NCBI GenBank assembly: GCA_905182865.1
Contig: CAJJCY010000001.1
Location: forward strand, 496,001-560,000
Reading direction: 5' to 3'
Origin: an uncultured SAR324 cluster bacterium
GTDB taxonomy: Bacteria; SAR324; NAC60-12
DNA length: 64,000 bases
A program made the translations under genes and the position numbers. Positions 30,858 to 39,141 of the stretch are shown one piece after another; position 1 is the stretch's first letter, and the number at the start of each line of letters is the position of its first letter. The notes beneath the pieces are model-generated. The model was not told where the DNA came from. It saw only the letters and a list, made by a program, of their open reading frames with translations, and did no database searches.

Positions 30858-31246
30858 AAACCGGCAAACAAATCATTGGCGGGCCACTGATCATAAATGG
30901 TCGTCAATTGACATTATCGAAAGCAGTGCGCGCAGGTGATTTTATTTTCCTGACCGGTCAAGTGCCAATGAAGGACGGTGCTCCCATGACCGATGGCACT
31001 ATTGAAGAACAGACGCGAGTCTGTATCGAATTGATTCGCGAGACACTAAAAGAAGCTGGATGTTCTCTAAACGATGTTGTTAAATCTATGGTTTGGCTCA
31101 AGAATAGGGATGATTTTCCGGGGTTTAACTCAGTTTACGGTGAATACTTCAGCAAAGGACCACCAGCACGTTCCGCCTTGGTTTGTGACTTTTTGATCGA
31201 CATCAAGGTTGAAATAGAATGCACGGCTTACAAGCCTGAAAATTAA
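30854..31246 (+). CDS. RidA/YjgF-family protein
   Basis: A 130-residue RidA-family protein. Canonical members hydrolyse reactive enamine/imine intermediates. It has FLTGQVPMKDG, the catalytic Arg in PPARSALV and the Glu in VEIECTAYKP. It overlaps the hydrolase by four bases. Members found in catabolic clusters often act on a pathway intermediate or clear a reactive by-product; here an imine or enamine formed from an amino compound would fit. Confidence 0.88.
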   Translation: MKTGKQIIGGPLIINGRQLTLSKAVRAGDFIFLTGQVPMKDGAPMTDGTIEEQTRVCIELIRETLKEAGCSLNDVVKSMVWLKNRDDFPGFNSVYGEYFSKGPPARSALVCDFLIDIKVEIECTAYKPEN

Positions 31247-31270
31247 GTTACCCACAAAAGGAGAAACAAG

Positions 31271-32755
31271 ATGACAGACCTGAAAAAATATCAAATGTAC
31301 ATTGATGGGCAATGGGTAAATTCTGAAAGTGAGAAAACCTTTGAGAGTTTTAACCCAGCCACTGAAGAACCATGGGCGATCATTCCGGAGGCAGGAGCCA
31401 ATGATGTGGATCGTGCGGTTAAAGCAGCGCATCGTGCTTTTACTGAGGGGCCATGGGCCAACATGACGGCTACAGAACGAGGAAAATTATTACGCCGCCT
31501 TGCTGAGGTACTTGCCGAACATTCAGAAACGTTGGGACGGGCAGAAACTACAGATACCGGAAAATTATTGAAGGAAACTCAGTGGCAGGCACGCTACATC
31601 GCTGATTATTTTCAATATTATGCTGGACTTGCGGACAAGGTTCATGGCGACACTTTGCCCATTGACAAGCCAAACATGTGGACTATGACAGTCCGTGAGC
31701 CACTTGGAGTAGTGGCAGCAATTGTACCGTGGAACTCGCAACTGTTTCTGGTTGCCGTCAAGATCGGTCCGGCACTGGCAGCTGGCAATACGGTAGTACT
31801 GAAAGCATCAGAACATGCATCGGCTCCTATGCTGGAATTTGCCAAAGTTTTTGAGGAAGCCGGATTTCCTGCGGGAGTGATGAATATCGTAACCGGATAT
31901 GGTGACCCTTGTGCCAAGGCTTTGACATCCCATCCACTTGTTGCTAGAGTCAGCTTTACCGGAGGTCCGGAAACAGCGCGAGATGTCGTCCGAAACTCTG
32001 CTGAGAATTTAGCGCAGGTTTCTCTTGAGTTGGGTGGTAAATCACCAATGATTGTTTTTGAAGATGCTGATTTGGAAAGTGCGACAAATGGTGTTTTGCT
32101 CAGCATCTTTAGTGCCAGTGGTCAAAGTTGTGTGGCTGGGTCACGGCTTTTACTGCATGAGAGTATCCATGACAAAATTCTAAGCCAAATTGCCAAGCGT
32201 GCACAAGAAATTCGCATTGGTGATCCTTTGGAGGAAACAAGTCAAATGGGACCCTTGGCAACACTTGCGCAACTCAATAACATCAAAAGTACGGTAGTTG
32301 ATGCAACGGCCAATGGTGCCACTTTAATTTATGGCGGAGGGCAACCAGCTCATCTTGCAAAGGGTTGGTATTGTGAACCAACTATTGTCGATTGTCCTAA
32401 TCAGAATTTAGGAATTGTTCAACGCGAAATGTTTGGGCCGGTGGTTAGTGTGTTGCGTTTTCGTGATGAAGCAGAAGCCATTAAATTAGCAAACGATACC
32501 CGTTATGGTTTGGCTTCTGGAGTTTTCACTACAAACATTGGTCGAGCTTTGCGAGTCACAAAATCTTTGCGTGCCGGAATTGTCTGGGTTAACACTTATC
32601 GTATGGTTTCTCCAATGGCTCCGTTTGGAGGTTATAAAGATAGCGGTTACGGACGTGAGTCCGGATTGGAGGCAATCTATGACTACACTCGTTCAAAAAC
32701 GGTCTGGTTGAACACCTCACCAGATCCCATTGCTGATCCTTTTGTCATGCAATAG
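31271..32755 (+). CDS. NAD(P)-dependent aldehyde dehydrogenase
   Basis: A 494-residue aldehyde dehydrogenase preceded by a strong AGGAG. Landmarks are IVPWNSQLFL, GNTVVLKASEHA, the catalytic Glu in LELGGKSP and Cys in SASGQSCVAG, then EMFGPVVSV and FGGYKDSGYGRE. The sequence is of the general betaine-aldehyde/aminobutyraldehyde type, but the substrate cannot be fixed by eye. In this cluster it could make gamma-butyrobetaine from trimethylaminobutyraldehyde or oxidise another aldehyde. Confidence 0.9.
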   Translation: MTDLKKYQMYIDGQWVNSESEKTFESFNPATEEPWAIIPEAGANDVDRAVKAAHRAFTEGPWANMTATERGKLLRRLAEVLAEHSETLGRAETTDTGKLLKETQWQARYIADYFQYYAGLADKVHGDTLPIDKPNMWTMTVREPLGVVAAIVPWNSQLFLVAVKIGPALAAGNTVVLKASEHASAPMLEFAKVFEEAGFPAGVMNIVTGYGDPCAKALTSHPLVARVSFTGGPETARDVVRNSAENLAQVSLELGGKSPMIVFEDADLESATNGVLLSIFSASGQSCVAGSRLLLHESIHDKILSQIAKRAQEIRIGDPLEETSQMGPLATLAQLNNIKSTVVDATANGATLIYGGGQPAHLAKGWYCEPTIVDCPNQNLGIVQREMFGPVVSVLRFRDEAEAIKLANDTRYGLASGVFTTNIGRALRVTKSLRAGIVWVNTYRMVSPMAPFGGYKDSGYGRESGLEAIYDYTRSKTVWLNTSPDPIADPFVMQ

Positions 32756-32801
32756 GTCTTTTTCAAAAATTTTTACTTAGAAATCCAGGCAATAAAATTC
32801 C

Positions 32802-33963
32802 ATGTTTGACGAAGATCAGGATATCAAAGCAATCCGGGAGGCTATTAAAGCCCTGTGTCTCAAGTTTCCAAACGAGTATTGGAGGGAAAAAGATCGAACG
32901 CGGACATATCCAACAGAGTTTGTGAAATCCCTGTCAAATCAGGGTTATCTTGGTTGTTTGATTCCGGAAGAATATGGAGGGAGTGGTTTATCGCTTAGAG
33001 CCGCCGCGGTTATTTTGGAAGAAATACACTATTCCGGAGGAAACGGAGCCGCCTGTCATGCTCAAATGTACATCATGGGAACCCTCCTGCGTCACGGTTC
33101 TGACGAACAGAAAAAGAGATACCTACCAGGAATTGCTGATGGGAGATTGCGTTTACAGGCATTTGGAGTAACCGAACCGAGTAGCGGAACGGATACACTT
33201 GCATTGAAAACAACTGCACGCAAAGATGGAGATTTTTACATCATTAATGGTCAGAAAGTCTGGACCTCACGTGCGGAACATTCTGATTTAATGTTGTTGC
33301 TGGCCCGGACGACTCATCGTGAAAAAGTGGAAAAACGGACTGACGGTTTGTCTGTTTTTATTGTGGATATGCGCAATGCCAATGGAAACGGTTTAACGAT
33401 TCGGCCCATCCGGACAATGATCAACCATGCGACAACAGAAGTCTTTTTTGACGATTTGCGAGTTCCGCGAGAAAATTTAATCGGCGAAGAAGGAAAAGGT
33501 TTTCGCTACATCATTGACGGTATGAATGCAGAACGGATTCTCATTGCGTCTGAGTGCATTGGTGATTCGCGCTGGTTTATTGAAAAAGCAACTGCTTATG
33601 CCAACGAGCGTATCGTTTTTGATCGTCCCATTGGCAAAAATCAGGGTATTCAGTTCCCCCTCGCTCAAGCCTATGCGGCAACTGAGGCTCGCGGCCTTGA
33701 TGACTGAAAAAGCAACACTTTTGTATGAAGACGGAAAACGCCCTGGTGCAGAGGCCAATATGGCAAAATTGCTGGCTTCTGAAGCAAGCTGGAAAGCCGC
33801 GGAAGCTTGTCTGCAAACACACGGCGGTTACGGATTTGCGGAAGAATATGACGTTGAACGTAAGTACAGGGAAACACGGTTGTACCAGATCGCTCCTATT
33901 TCTACTAATCTAATTCTTTCCTACATTGCCGAGCACGTGATGGGTCTGCCGAGGTCATACTGA
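32802..33963 (+). CDS. acyl-CoA dehydrogenase, frameshifted
   Basis: Second acyl-CoA dehydrogenase, about 387 residues. It shows GYLGCLIPEEYGGSGL, VTEPSSGTDT, QKVWTSRAEHSDLMLLLART, and after the break THGGYGFAEEYDVERKYRE. The frame is lost near 33685-33695, in the stretch between PLAQAYAATEA and LAALMTEKATLLYEDG. The usual C-terminal Glu motif (EGTS) is replaced by APIST, so the general base is elsewhere or different. It is coupled by a TGATG overlap to a CaiB-type CoA transferase and then a hydratase, forming a three-gene CoA module. Confidence 0.87.
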
Positions 33964-35084
33964 TGGGCGCGCTGGACGGATTGTTGGTCGTCAGTTTGGA
34001 GCAGGCGGTTGCCGCTCCGTTTGTGTCTTCGAGATTGGCTGATGCCGGTGCGCGAGTGCTTAAAATTGAACGTCTGGAAGGAGATTTTGCCCGTAATTAT
34101 GACCATGTTGTCAACGGGCAGTCTGCCTATTTTGTCTGGCTCAATCGAGGAAAAGAGTCGATTTCAATGGATTTGAAACGTCCAGAAGAAATTCAACTTT
34201 TGTGTTCCATTCTTCAAAAAGCAGATGTGTTGATTGAAAACTTTAAGCCGGGTTCTTTGAAAAAACTGGGACTTGATTTTAACAAGTTGCGTGAGACAAA
34301 CAAAAAACTAATCACCTGCTCCATCAGCGGTTACGGGAGTCAGGGAGAGTGGGCTAAAATGAAGGCTTATGATTTGCTGATTCAGGCGGAAACTGGGCTT
34401 GCTTCAATCACAGGATCAGCAGATGCACCGGGGCGTGTCGGTATTTCAGTGGCAGATATTGCAACAGGAATGTATGCCTGGTCAGCAATTCTGGAAGCAC
34501 TGATTGCGAGAGGCATAAACGAACACGGGCAGCACATCGAGGTTTCGCTCTTCGATGCTTTGGCTGACTGGATGACCGTTCCGTTATTGTGGCAAGACTA
34601 TGGCGGAAAAGCTCCTGAAAGAGTCGGGCTTTCCCACCCCTCGATTTGTCCTTATGGAGCCTTCAAAACAGCAGATGGAAAAACGATTTTGCTGTCCATT
34701 CAAAACGAACGGGAATGGCAACGTTTTTGTGTAGAAATTCTTGTTGATGCAGATTTTGTTGAACAGTATCCGGACAATTCTTCTCGCTTAGCAAACCGTT
34801 CCGTAGTAGACGGTTGTGTTCAAACTGCTCTTGGAAAATTGTCTCATACTGAGGCTTCTGCCAAACTAAAAAAATCGGAGATTGCTTACAGTACACTCAA
34901 CGATGTGCAGGGTCTTTCCAGTCATCCGATTCTGAGGCGCGCCGTCATTTCCAATCCGGAAGGAAAAATTAATGTTCCGGCACCTCCGGCTATTTTTAAC
35001 GATGCACCGCAAGATTCACTCAAAGAAGTCCCCAGTCTAAATCAGCATGGTGCGGAAATTCGTGCAGAATTTTCTGAAAATTAA
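33963..35084 (+). CDS. family III CoA transferase, CaiB/BaiF-type
   Basis: Moves CoA between carboxylic acids through an Asp-linked thioester. The 373-residue protein shows AAPFVSSRLADAGARVLKIE, FVWLNRGKESISMDL, DVLIENFKPGSLKKLGLD and the catalytic Asp in KAYDLLIQAETGLASITG. CaiB itself acts on carnitine and crotonobetaine; mesaconyl-CoA and other transferases share the fold. The start overlaps the dehydrogenase stop by one base. With the MaoC-type hydratase next door it recalls mesaconyl/itaconyl-CoA modules, which is the main alternative to a carnitine role. Confidence 0.88.
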   Translation: MGALDGLLVVSLEQAVAAPFVSSRLADAGARVLKIERLEGDFARNYDHVVNGQSAYFVWLNRGKESISMDLKRPEEIQLLCSILQKADVLIENFKPGSLKKLGLDFNKLRETNKKLITCSISGYGSQGEWAKMKAYDLLIQAETGLASITGSADAPGRVGISVADIATGMYAWSAILEALIARGINEHGQHIEVSLFDALADWMTVPLLWQDYGGKAPERVGLSHPSICPYGAFKTADGKTILLSIQNEREWQRFCVEILVDADFVEQYPDNSSRLANRSVVDGCVQTALGKLSHTEASAKLKKSEIAYSTLNDVQGLSSHPILRRAVISNPEGKINVPAPPAIFNDAPQDSLKEVPSLNQHGAEIRAEFSEN

Positions 35085-35102
35085 CAATTTTGAGAAAGGT
35101 AA

Positions 35103-35939
35103 ATGAATTCCGAATACAACGAATGGTTAGGCAAAACGGAGGTTTTCCATGAACAAATTACGGAGGTAAATGCCAAACGTCTCCACCACACATTAACTCA
35201 AAACGGCAATCCTCCATCTTCCGGAGAAGCTGTCTTTCCGTTGTTTTTGCTAACCTTAGGTGAACCTTCTGTTCCGCCAAATCAGCTTGGAGAAGATGGA
35301 CATCCTAAGCGAGGTTCATTCATGCCACCCATTCCATTAAAACGCCGGATGTTTGCCGGAGCTGAATACGAGTTTCATAAGGCACTGCGAGTTGGAGATG
35401 AAGTGAAAACAACTTGGAACATCACAGATATCACTCAAAAAAACGGCAACAGTGGTGAGTTGGTTTTTATTAATATCCTTCGAGAGTTCCATGTTCGGGA
35501 AACTCTCTGTGCCACAGAAAACCGAAATATTGTTTTTACAGATTCAGACCCGAAGATCCGAGAACTTAATGATCCGGAAGAGTCTGGGGAGTGGATGGAA
35601 GAGATGAACACGAATCCATTACAACTGTTCCGCTACTCTGCCTTGACCTTTAACTGCCACCGCATCCACTATGACCGGTCATATGCTACTGAAGTTGAGG
35701 GGTATCCGGGGCTTGTAGTTCACGGTCCATTACTGGCAACGTGGCTTTCGTTATTTGTTGCCAGCAAATCTGGGCGTAAACTAAAAAAATTCAGGTTCAG
35801 AGCAAAGAGGCCGGTTTTCGATTTACATAATTTTAATCTAATCGGCGACCTCACTGGTAAAGATACTGCGAACATACGTGTGCTGGATCACCAGTCTCAA
35901 TTGGCAATCACTGCCGAAGCAGACTTTCTTCCTTTATAA
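35103..35939 (+). CDS. MaoC/HTD2-type acyl-CoA hydratase
   Basis: A 278-residue hot-dog-fold protein with two related halves, as in mesaconyl-C4-CoA hydratase and fungal-type HTD2 proteins. The N-terminal half shows PLKRRMFAGAEYEFHKALRVG and the C-terminal half FRYSALTFNCHRIHYDRSYA followed by GLVVHGPLLATWL, which carries the catalytic His region. It is the last gene of the plus-strand cluster and faces the convergent ATPase gene only nine bases away. It likely hydrates an unsaturated acyl-CoA made by the preceding dehydrogenase. Confidence 0.83.
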   Translation: MNSEYNEWLGKTEVFHEQITEVNAKRLHHTLTQNGNPPSSGEAVFPLFLLTLGEPSVPPNQLGEDGHPKRGSFMPPIPLKRRMFAGAEYEFHKALRVGDEVKTTWNITDITQKNGNSGELVFINILREFHVRETLCATENRNIVFTDSDPKIRELNDPEESGEWMEEMNTNPLQLFRYSALTFNCHRIHYDRSYATEVEGYPGLVVHGPLLATWLSLFVASKSGRKLKKFRFRAKRPVFDLHNFNLIGDLTGKDTANIRVLDHQSQLAITAEADFLPL

Positions 35940-35948
35940 CATAAAAGA

Positions 35949-37039
35949 TCAGGCTGCCAATTTTTCAAAAACTTGTCCTTGTCCGTTAAAAAGATGACAG
36001 TCCTCCATAGAGAATCCTATAGATACTAAATCATCTACGCTAATTACTTTGTCGCCCGAAGCATGTACTGTAAGTTCTTTATAATCTTCTGTTTGTACAT
36101 AAAGGTAAGTTTCCCCTCCAAGACGTTCTACGGCAAAAACCTTTCCCCGTAAAATTGCATCACTGTCTCCGGTTAATTCAAGGTGTTCAGGTCTAACACC
36201 AGCTTTGGCTGAACTCCCTGCATTAGCCTGTTCTCCTGGTTGACAGGGAATTTGAATTTTTTGCTGATTGTTTAGTTCAAACTCAATTGTCTGATCAGAA
36301 ATTCCTGAAATCTTTCCACCCAAAAAATTCATTGCTGGAGAACCGATAAAACCAGCAACGAACAAGTTTGCTGGATTATGATATAAGTCTAAGGGCGCAC
36401 CCACCTGTTCTACATAACCATCTCTAAGTACAACAATTTTGTCTGCCATTGTCATGGCTTCAACCTGATCGTGTGTGACGTATACCATAGTTGCATTGAG
36501 TTCCCGGTGTAATTTTGTCAACTCTAAACGCATCTGCACTCTAAGTTTTGCATCAAGATTAGAGAGTGGTTCATCGAAAAGAAAAACTTTTGGATCCCTG
36601 ACAATTGCCCTACCGATAGCAACTCTTTGTCTTTGTCCTCCGGAAAGTTCTTTTGGTTTTCGTTCCAGCAATTCGGTAATTTGTAAAATTTCTGCTGTTA
36701 TAACGCAAATCCAGTATCTACTTCTATGGCACTTCAAACAATTGCACAAATGACATGTTCTGGTAAAAAAATATGAGGATAAAGTGCATATGACTGAAAA
36801 ACCATTGCTATTCCACGTTTGGCTGGTGGTAGATAGTCGACTCGAACACCATCAATTTCAATCTCTCCACTTGTCACGTCTTCCAATCCAGCAATCAAGC
36901 GCAGGAGGGTTGATTTGCCGCAGCCGGAAGGTCCAACTAAAACAACAAACTCATTATCATCAACCTCCAAATCTACTCCGTGAATCACTTCAGTACTGCC
37001 GAATTGCTTATAGATAGACTGCATTTTTACTGCTGCCAT
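35949..37039 (-). CDS. sugar ABC transporter ATP-binding protein (UgpC/MsmK family), frameshifted
   Basis: ATPase energising a carbohydrate importer. Walker A is [13 protein letters not shown], then FQSYALYPH, the signature [20 protein letters not shown], Walker [17 protein letters not shown]-loop [11 protein letters not shown], and a C-terminal TOBE region. Between about 36690 and 36765 the frame is broken more than once: the expected stretch between the Q-loop and [14 protein letters not shown] is only partly readable (MSF, QLFEVP, EVDT). It is divergent from an alpha-glucosidase. No permease or binding-protein gene is next to it, so the ATPase may serve importers encoded elsewhere, as MsmK does. 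Confidence 0.85.
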
Positions 37040-37260
37040 GGAAAGCTCCTGTCTTAGCGATTATAAAAAGTGTAAATAAATGTGATTATAAAATATTTAG
37101 TTTTTACATGTGTAGGATTCCACAAACATGGGAATGCTGTCAAGTAGAATCATTACAAATGCATCAACTCTAATGTTTGATGAAAAACACTTAATTGTTT
37201 ACTGGTTCTGTGAAATAATGATAATTTTTTTACTCTTTAAAAATAATAAAACAATAATTT

Positions 37261-38928
37261 ATGCAAAAACCATTAAATTTCAAATCCAGTCCACTTTCTG
37301 AAAACTGGTGGGAATCAGCCGTTTTCTATCAAATTTATCCTCGTAGTTTCAAAGACTCTAACAATGATGGAATTGGTGATTTAGGAGGAGTGATTGAAAA
37401 ACTCGATCACCTTAATGACGGAAAAGGGGGAGGTTTAGGAATTGATGCAATTTGGTTTTCTCCATTTTTCCCATCACCGCAAGCAGATTTTGGTTATGAT
37501 GTAAGTGATTATTGTAACATTGATTCGGATTACGGAACACTCGAAGATTTTGATCAATTGGTTGAAGAATCCCATCGGCGCGGAATCAAAATTGTTTTGG
37601 ATTTAGTTTTGAACCATTCTTCATATCAGCACAAGTGGTTTCAAGAATCTCGTAAAAACAAAACCAATTCAAAAGCAGATTGGTATGTCTGGGCAGATCC
37701 AAAGCCTGACGGATCGCCTCCTAATAATTGGTTAGCGGTTTTTGGTGGAGCAGCATGGACTTTTGAGCCGCAACGAGGACAGTATTACTTACACAATTTT
37801 CTTCCGGAACAGCCGGATTTGAATTGGTATAATCCGGCTGTTAGAGAAGCTTTGGCAGATGTGGTTCGATTTTGGATGAAGCGCGGTGCAGATGGATTTC
37901 GTTTGGACACAGCAAATTATTATGCTTATGACCGGCAGTTGCGTGACAATCCAAAACGACCAGAAAACTCTGAACTCATTGAGGATGGACAAGAAGCAAA
38001 TCCGCTCAGTCAATACATTACAAAATACTCAAAAGATCGTCCAGAAAATTTAGGATTCATCCACTTTTTGAGAAAAATATTTGACGAAAATGGTGCTATT
38101 TCAATAGGAGAAATTGGGAGTGCAGAAGGCTTGGAGTCAACTTTGAAGTTGGGAACGGATTATGTTAAAAAGGGTAAGGGATTACATTTGGCTTATACTT
38201 TTTCGATGTTTAACAAAAACATGAATACTGAGTACTTGGAGCATGTGCTACGAGTCACAGAAGAATCAATCGGGGACGGTTGGCCTTGTTGGTCTTTGAG
38301 CAATCACGATTGTATGCGAATGATCAGCCGATTTGATTGTTTTGGAGAGCGTGATGGTTTTCAACAAATGATGCTTTTATTGCTTTTGTCTTTGCGAGGA
38401 ACACCTATTATTTATTATGGTGAGGAAGTTGATATGCAGGAATATGAAATCACAAAAGATGAGTTGCGAGATCCTCAAGGTATTCGGTTTTGGCCTGATA
38501 TCAAGGGACGCGACGGATGTCGGCTTCCGTTTCCGTGGGATTCAAAATTGACTAATCAAGGGTTTAATTCTGGAACGAAACCCTGGCTTCCGGCTGCAAA
38601 CAAATTGTCTTTGGATCAAGCAAAAGCTGACTCAGGAAGTACTTTTCATGTTCTTCAAGAAATGTTGCAAATACGTAAAAAATTCCCAGCGCTTCAAAAT
38701 GGAAGTTATCAAAAAATATTACTGGATGGAGATTGTTTTGTTTTTGAAAGAAAAACAGCAGGTGAAACCATGCTGATTGCCGCCAACTTTTCTACAGAAG
38801 AGCAAAGTATTAATTTGCCATACAAAGTCACAAAGGACCTCACTCCTAAAGCATATAAACGTTTCTGTACCATTAAAAATGAGCTTTTGACATTACCAGC
38901 ATTTGGTTATTTTCTTGGTGACAAATAA
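37261..38928 (+). CDS. alpha-glucosidase, glycoside hydrolase family 13
   Basis: A 555-residue GH13 enzyme that hydrolyses alpha-glucosidic bonds of sucrose-, trehalose- or malto-oligosaccharide-type sugars. Landmarks are WWESAVFYQIYPRSF, the calcium-like DSNNDGIGD, LDLVLNHSS, the nucleophile Asp216 in DGFRLDTAN, the acid/base Glu284 in IGEIGS and the third acid in LSNHDC. There is no signal peptide, so it acts in the cytoplasm on imported sugars, in line with the divergent sugar ABC ATPase across a 221-bp promoter region. Confidence 0.92.
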   Translation: MQKPLNFKSSPLSENWWESAVFYQIYPRSFKDSNNDGIGDLGGVIEKLDHLNDGKGGGLGIDAIWFSPFFPSPQADFGYDVSDYCNIDSDYGTLEDFDQLVEESHRRGIKIVLDLVLNHSSYQHKWFQESRKNKTNSKADWYVWADPKPDGSPPNNWLAVFGGAAWTFEPQRGQYYLHNFLPEQPDLNWYNPAVREALADVVRFWMKRGADGFRLDTANYYAYDRQLRDNPKRPENSELIEDGQEANPLSQYITKYSKDRPENLGFIHFLRKIFDENGAISIGEIGSAEGLESTLKLGTDYVKKGKGLHLAYTFSMFNKNMNTEYLEHVLRVTEESIGDGWPCWSLSNHDCMRMISRFDCFGERDGFQQMMLLLLLSLRGTPIIYYGEEVDMQEYEITKDELRDPQGIRFWPDIKGRDGCRLPFPWDSKLTNQGFNSGTKPWLPAANKLSLDQAKADSGSTFHVLQEMLQIRKKFPALQNGSYQKILLDGDCFVFERKTAGETMLIAANFSTEEQSINLPYKVTKDLTPKAYKRFCTIKNELLTLPAFGYFLGDK

Positions 38929-39141
38929 TTAGTGAATTTAGCATATTTGCCAAAAAACTTTTATAGCTAAGCTGGTGTAGGTTGAGAAGATCATACAGGA
39001 ATCTCATGCTGCCATAAAAGTGCTTGATCTTTGAAAGGTAAATCTCTATATTTATTCGGACTAAAAATTAGTGACCTGATTTTAGATTCAAGAAAGTCGG
39101 ACACTATTTCATTTAAAACTACAAATAATTAGGAAAAGACG

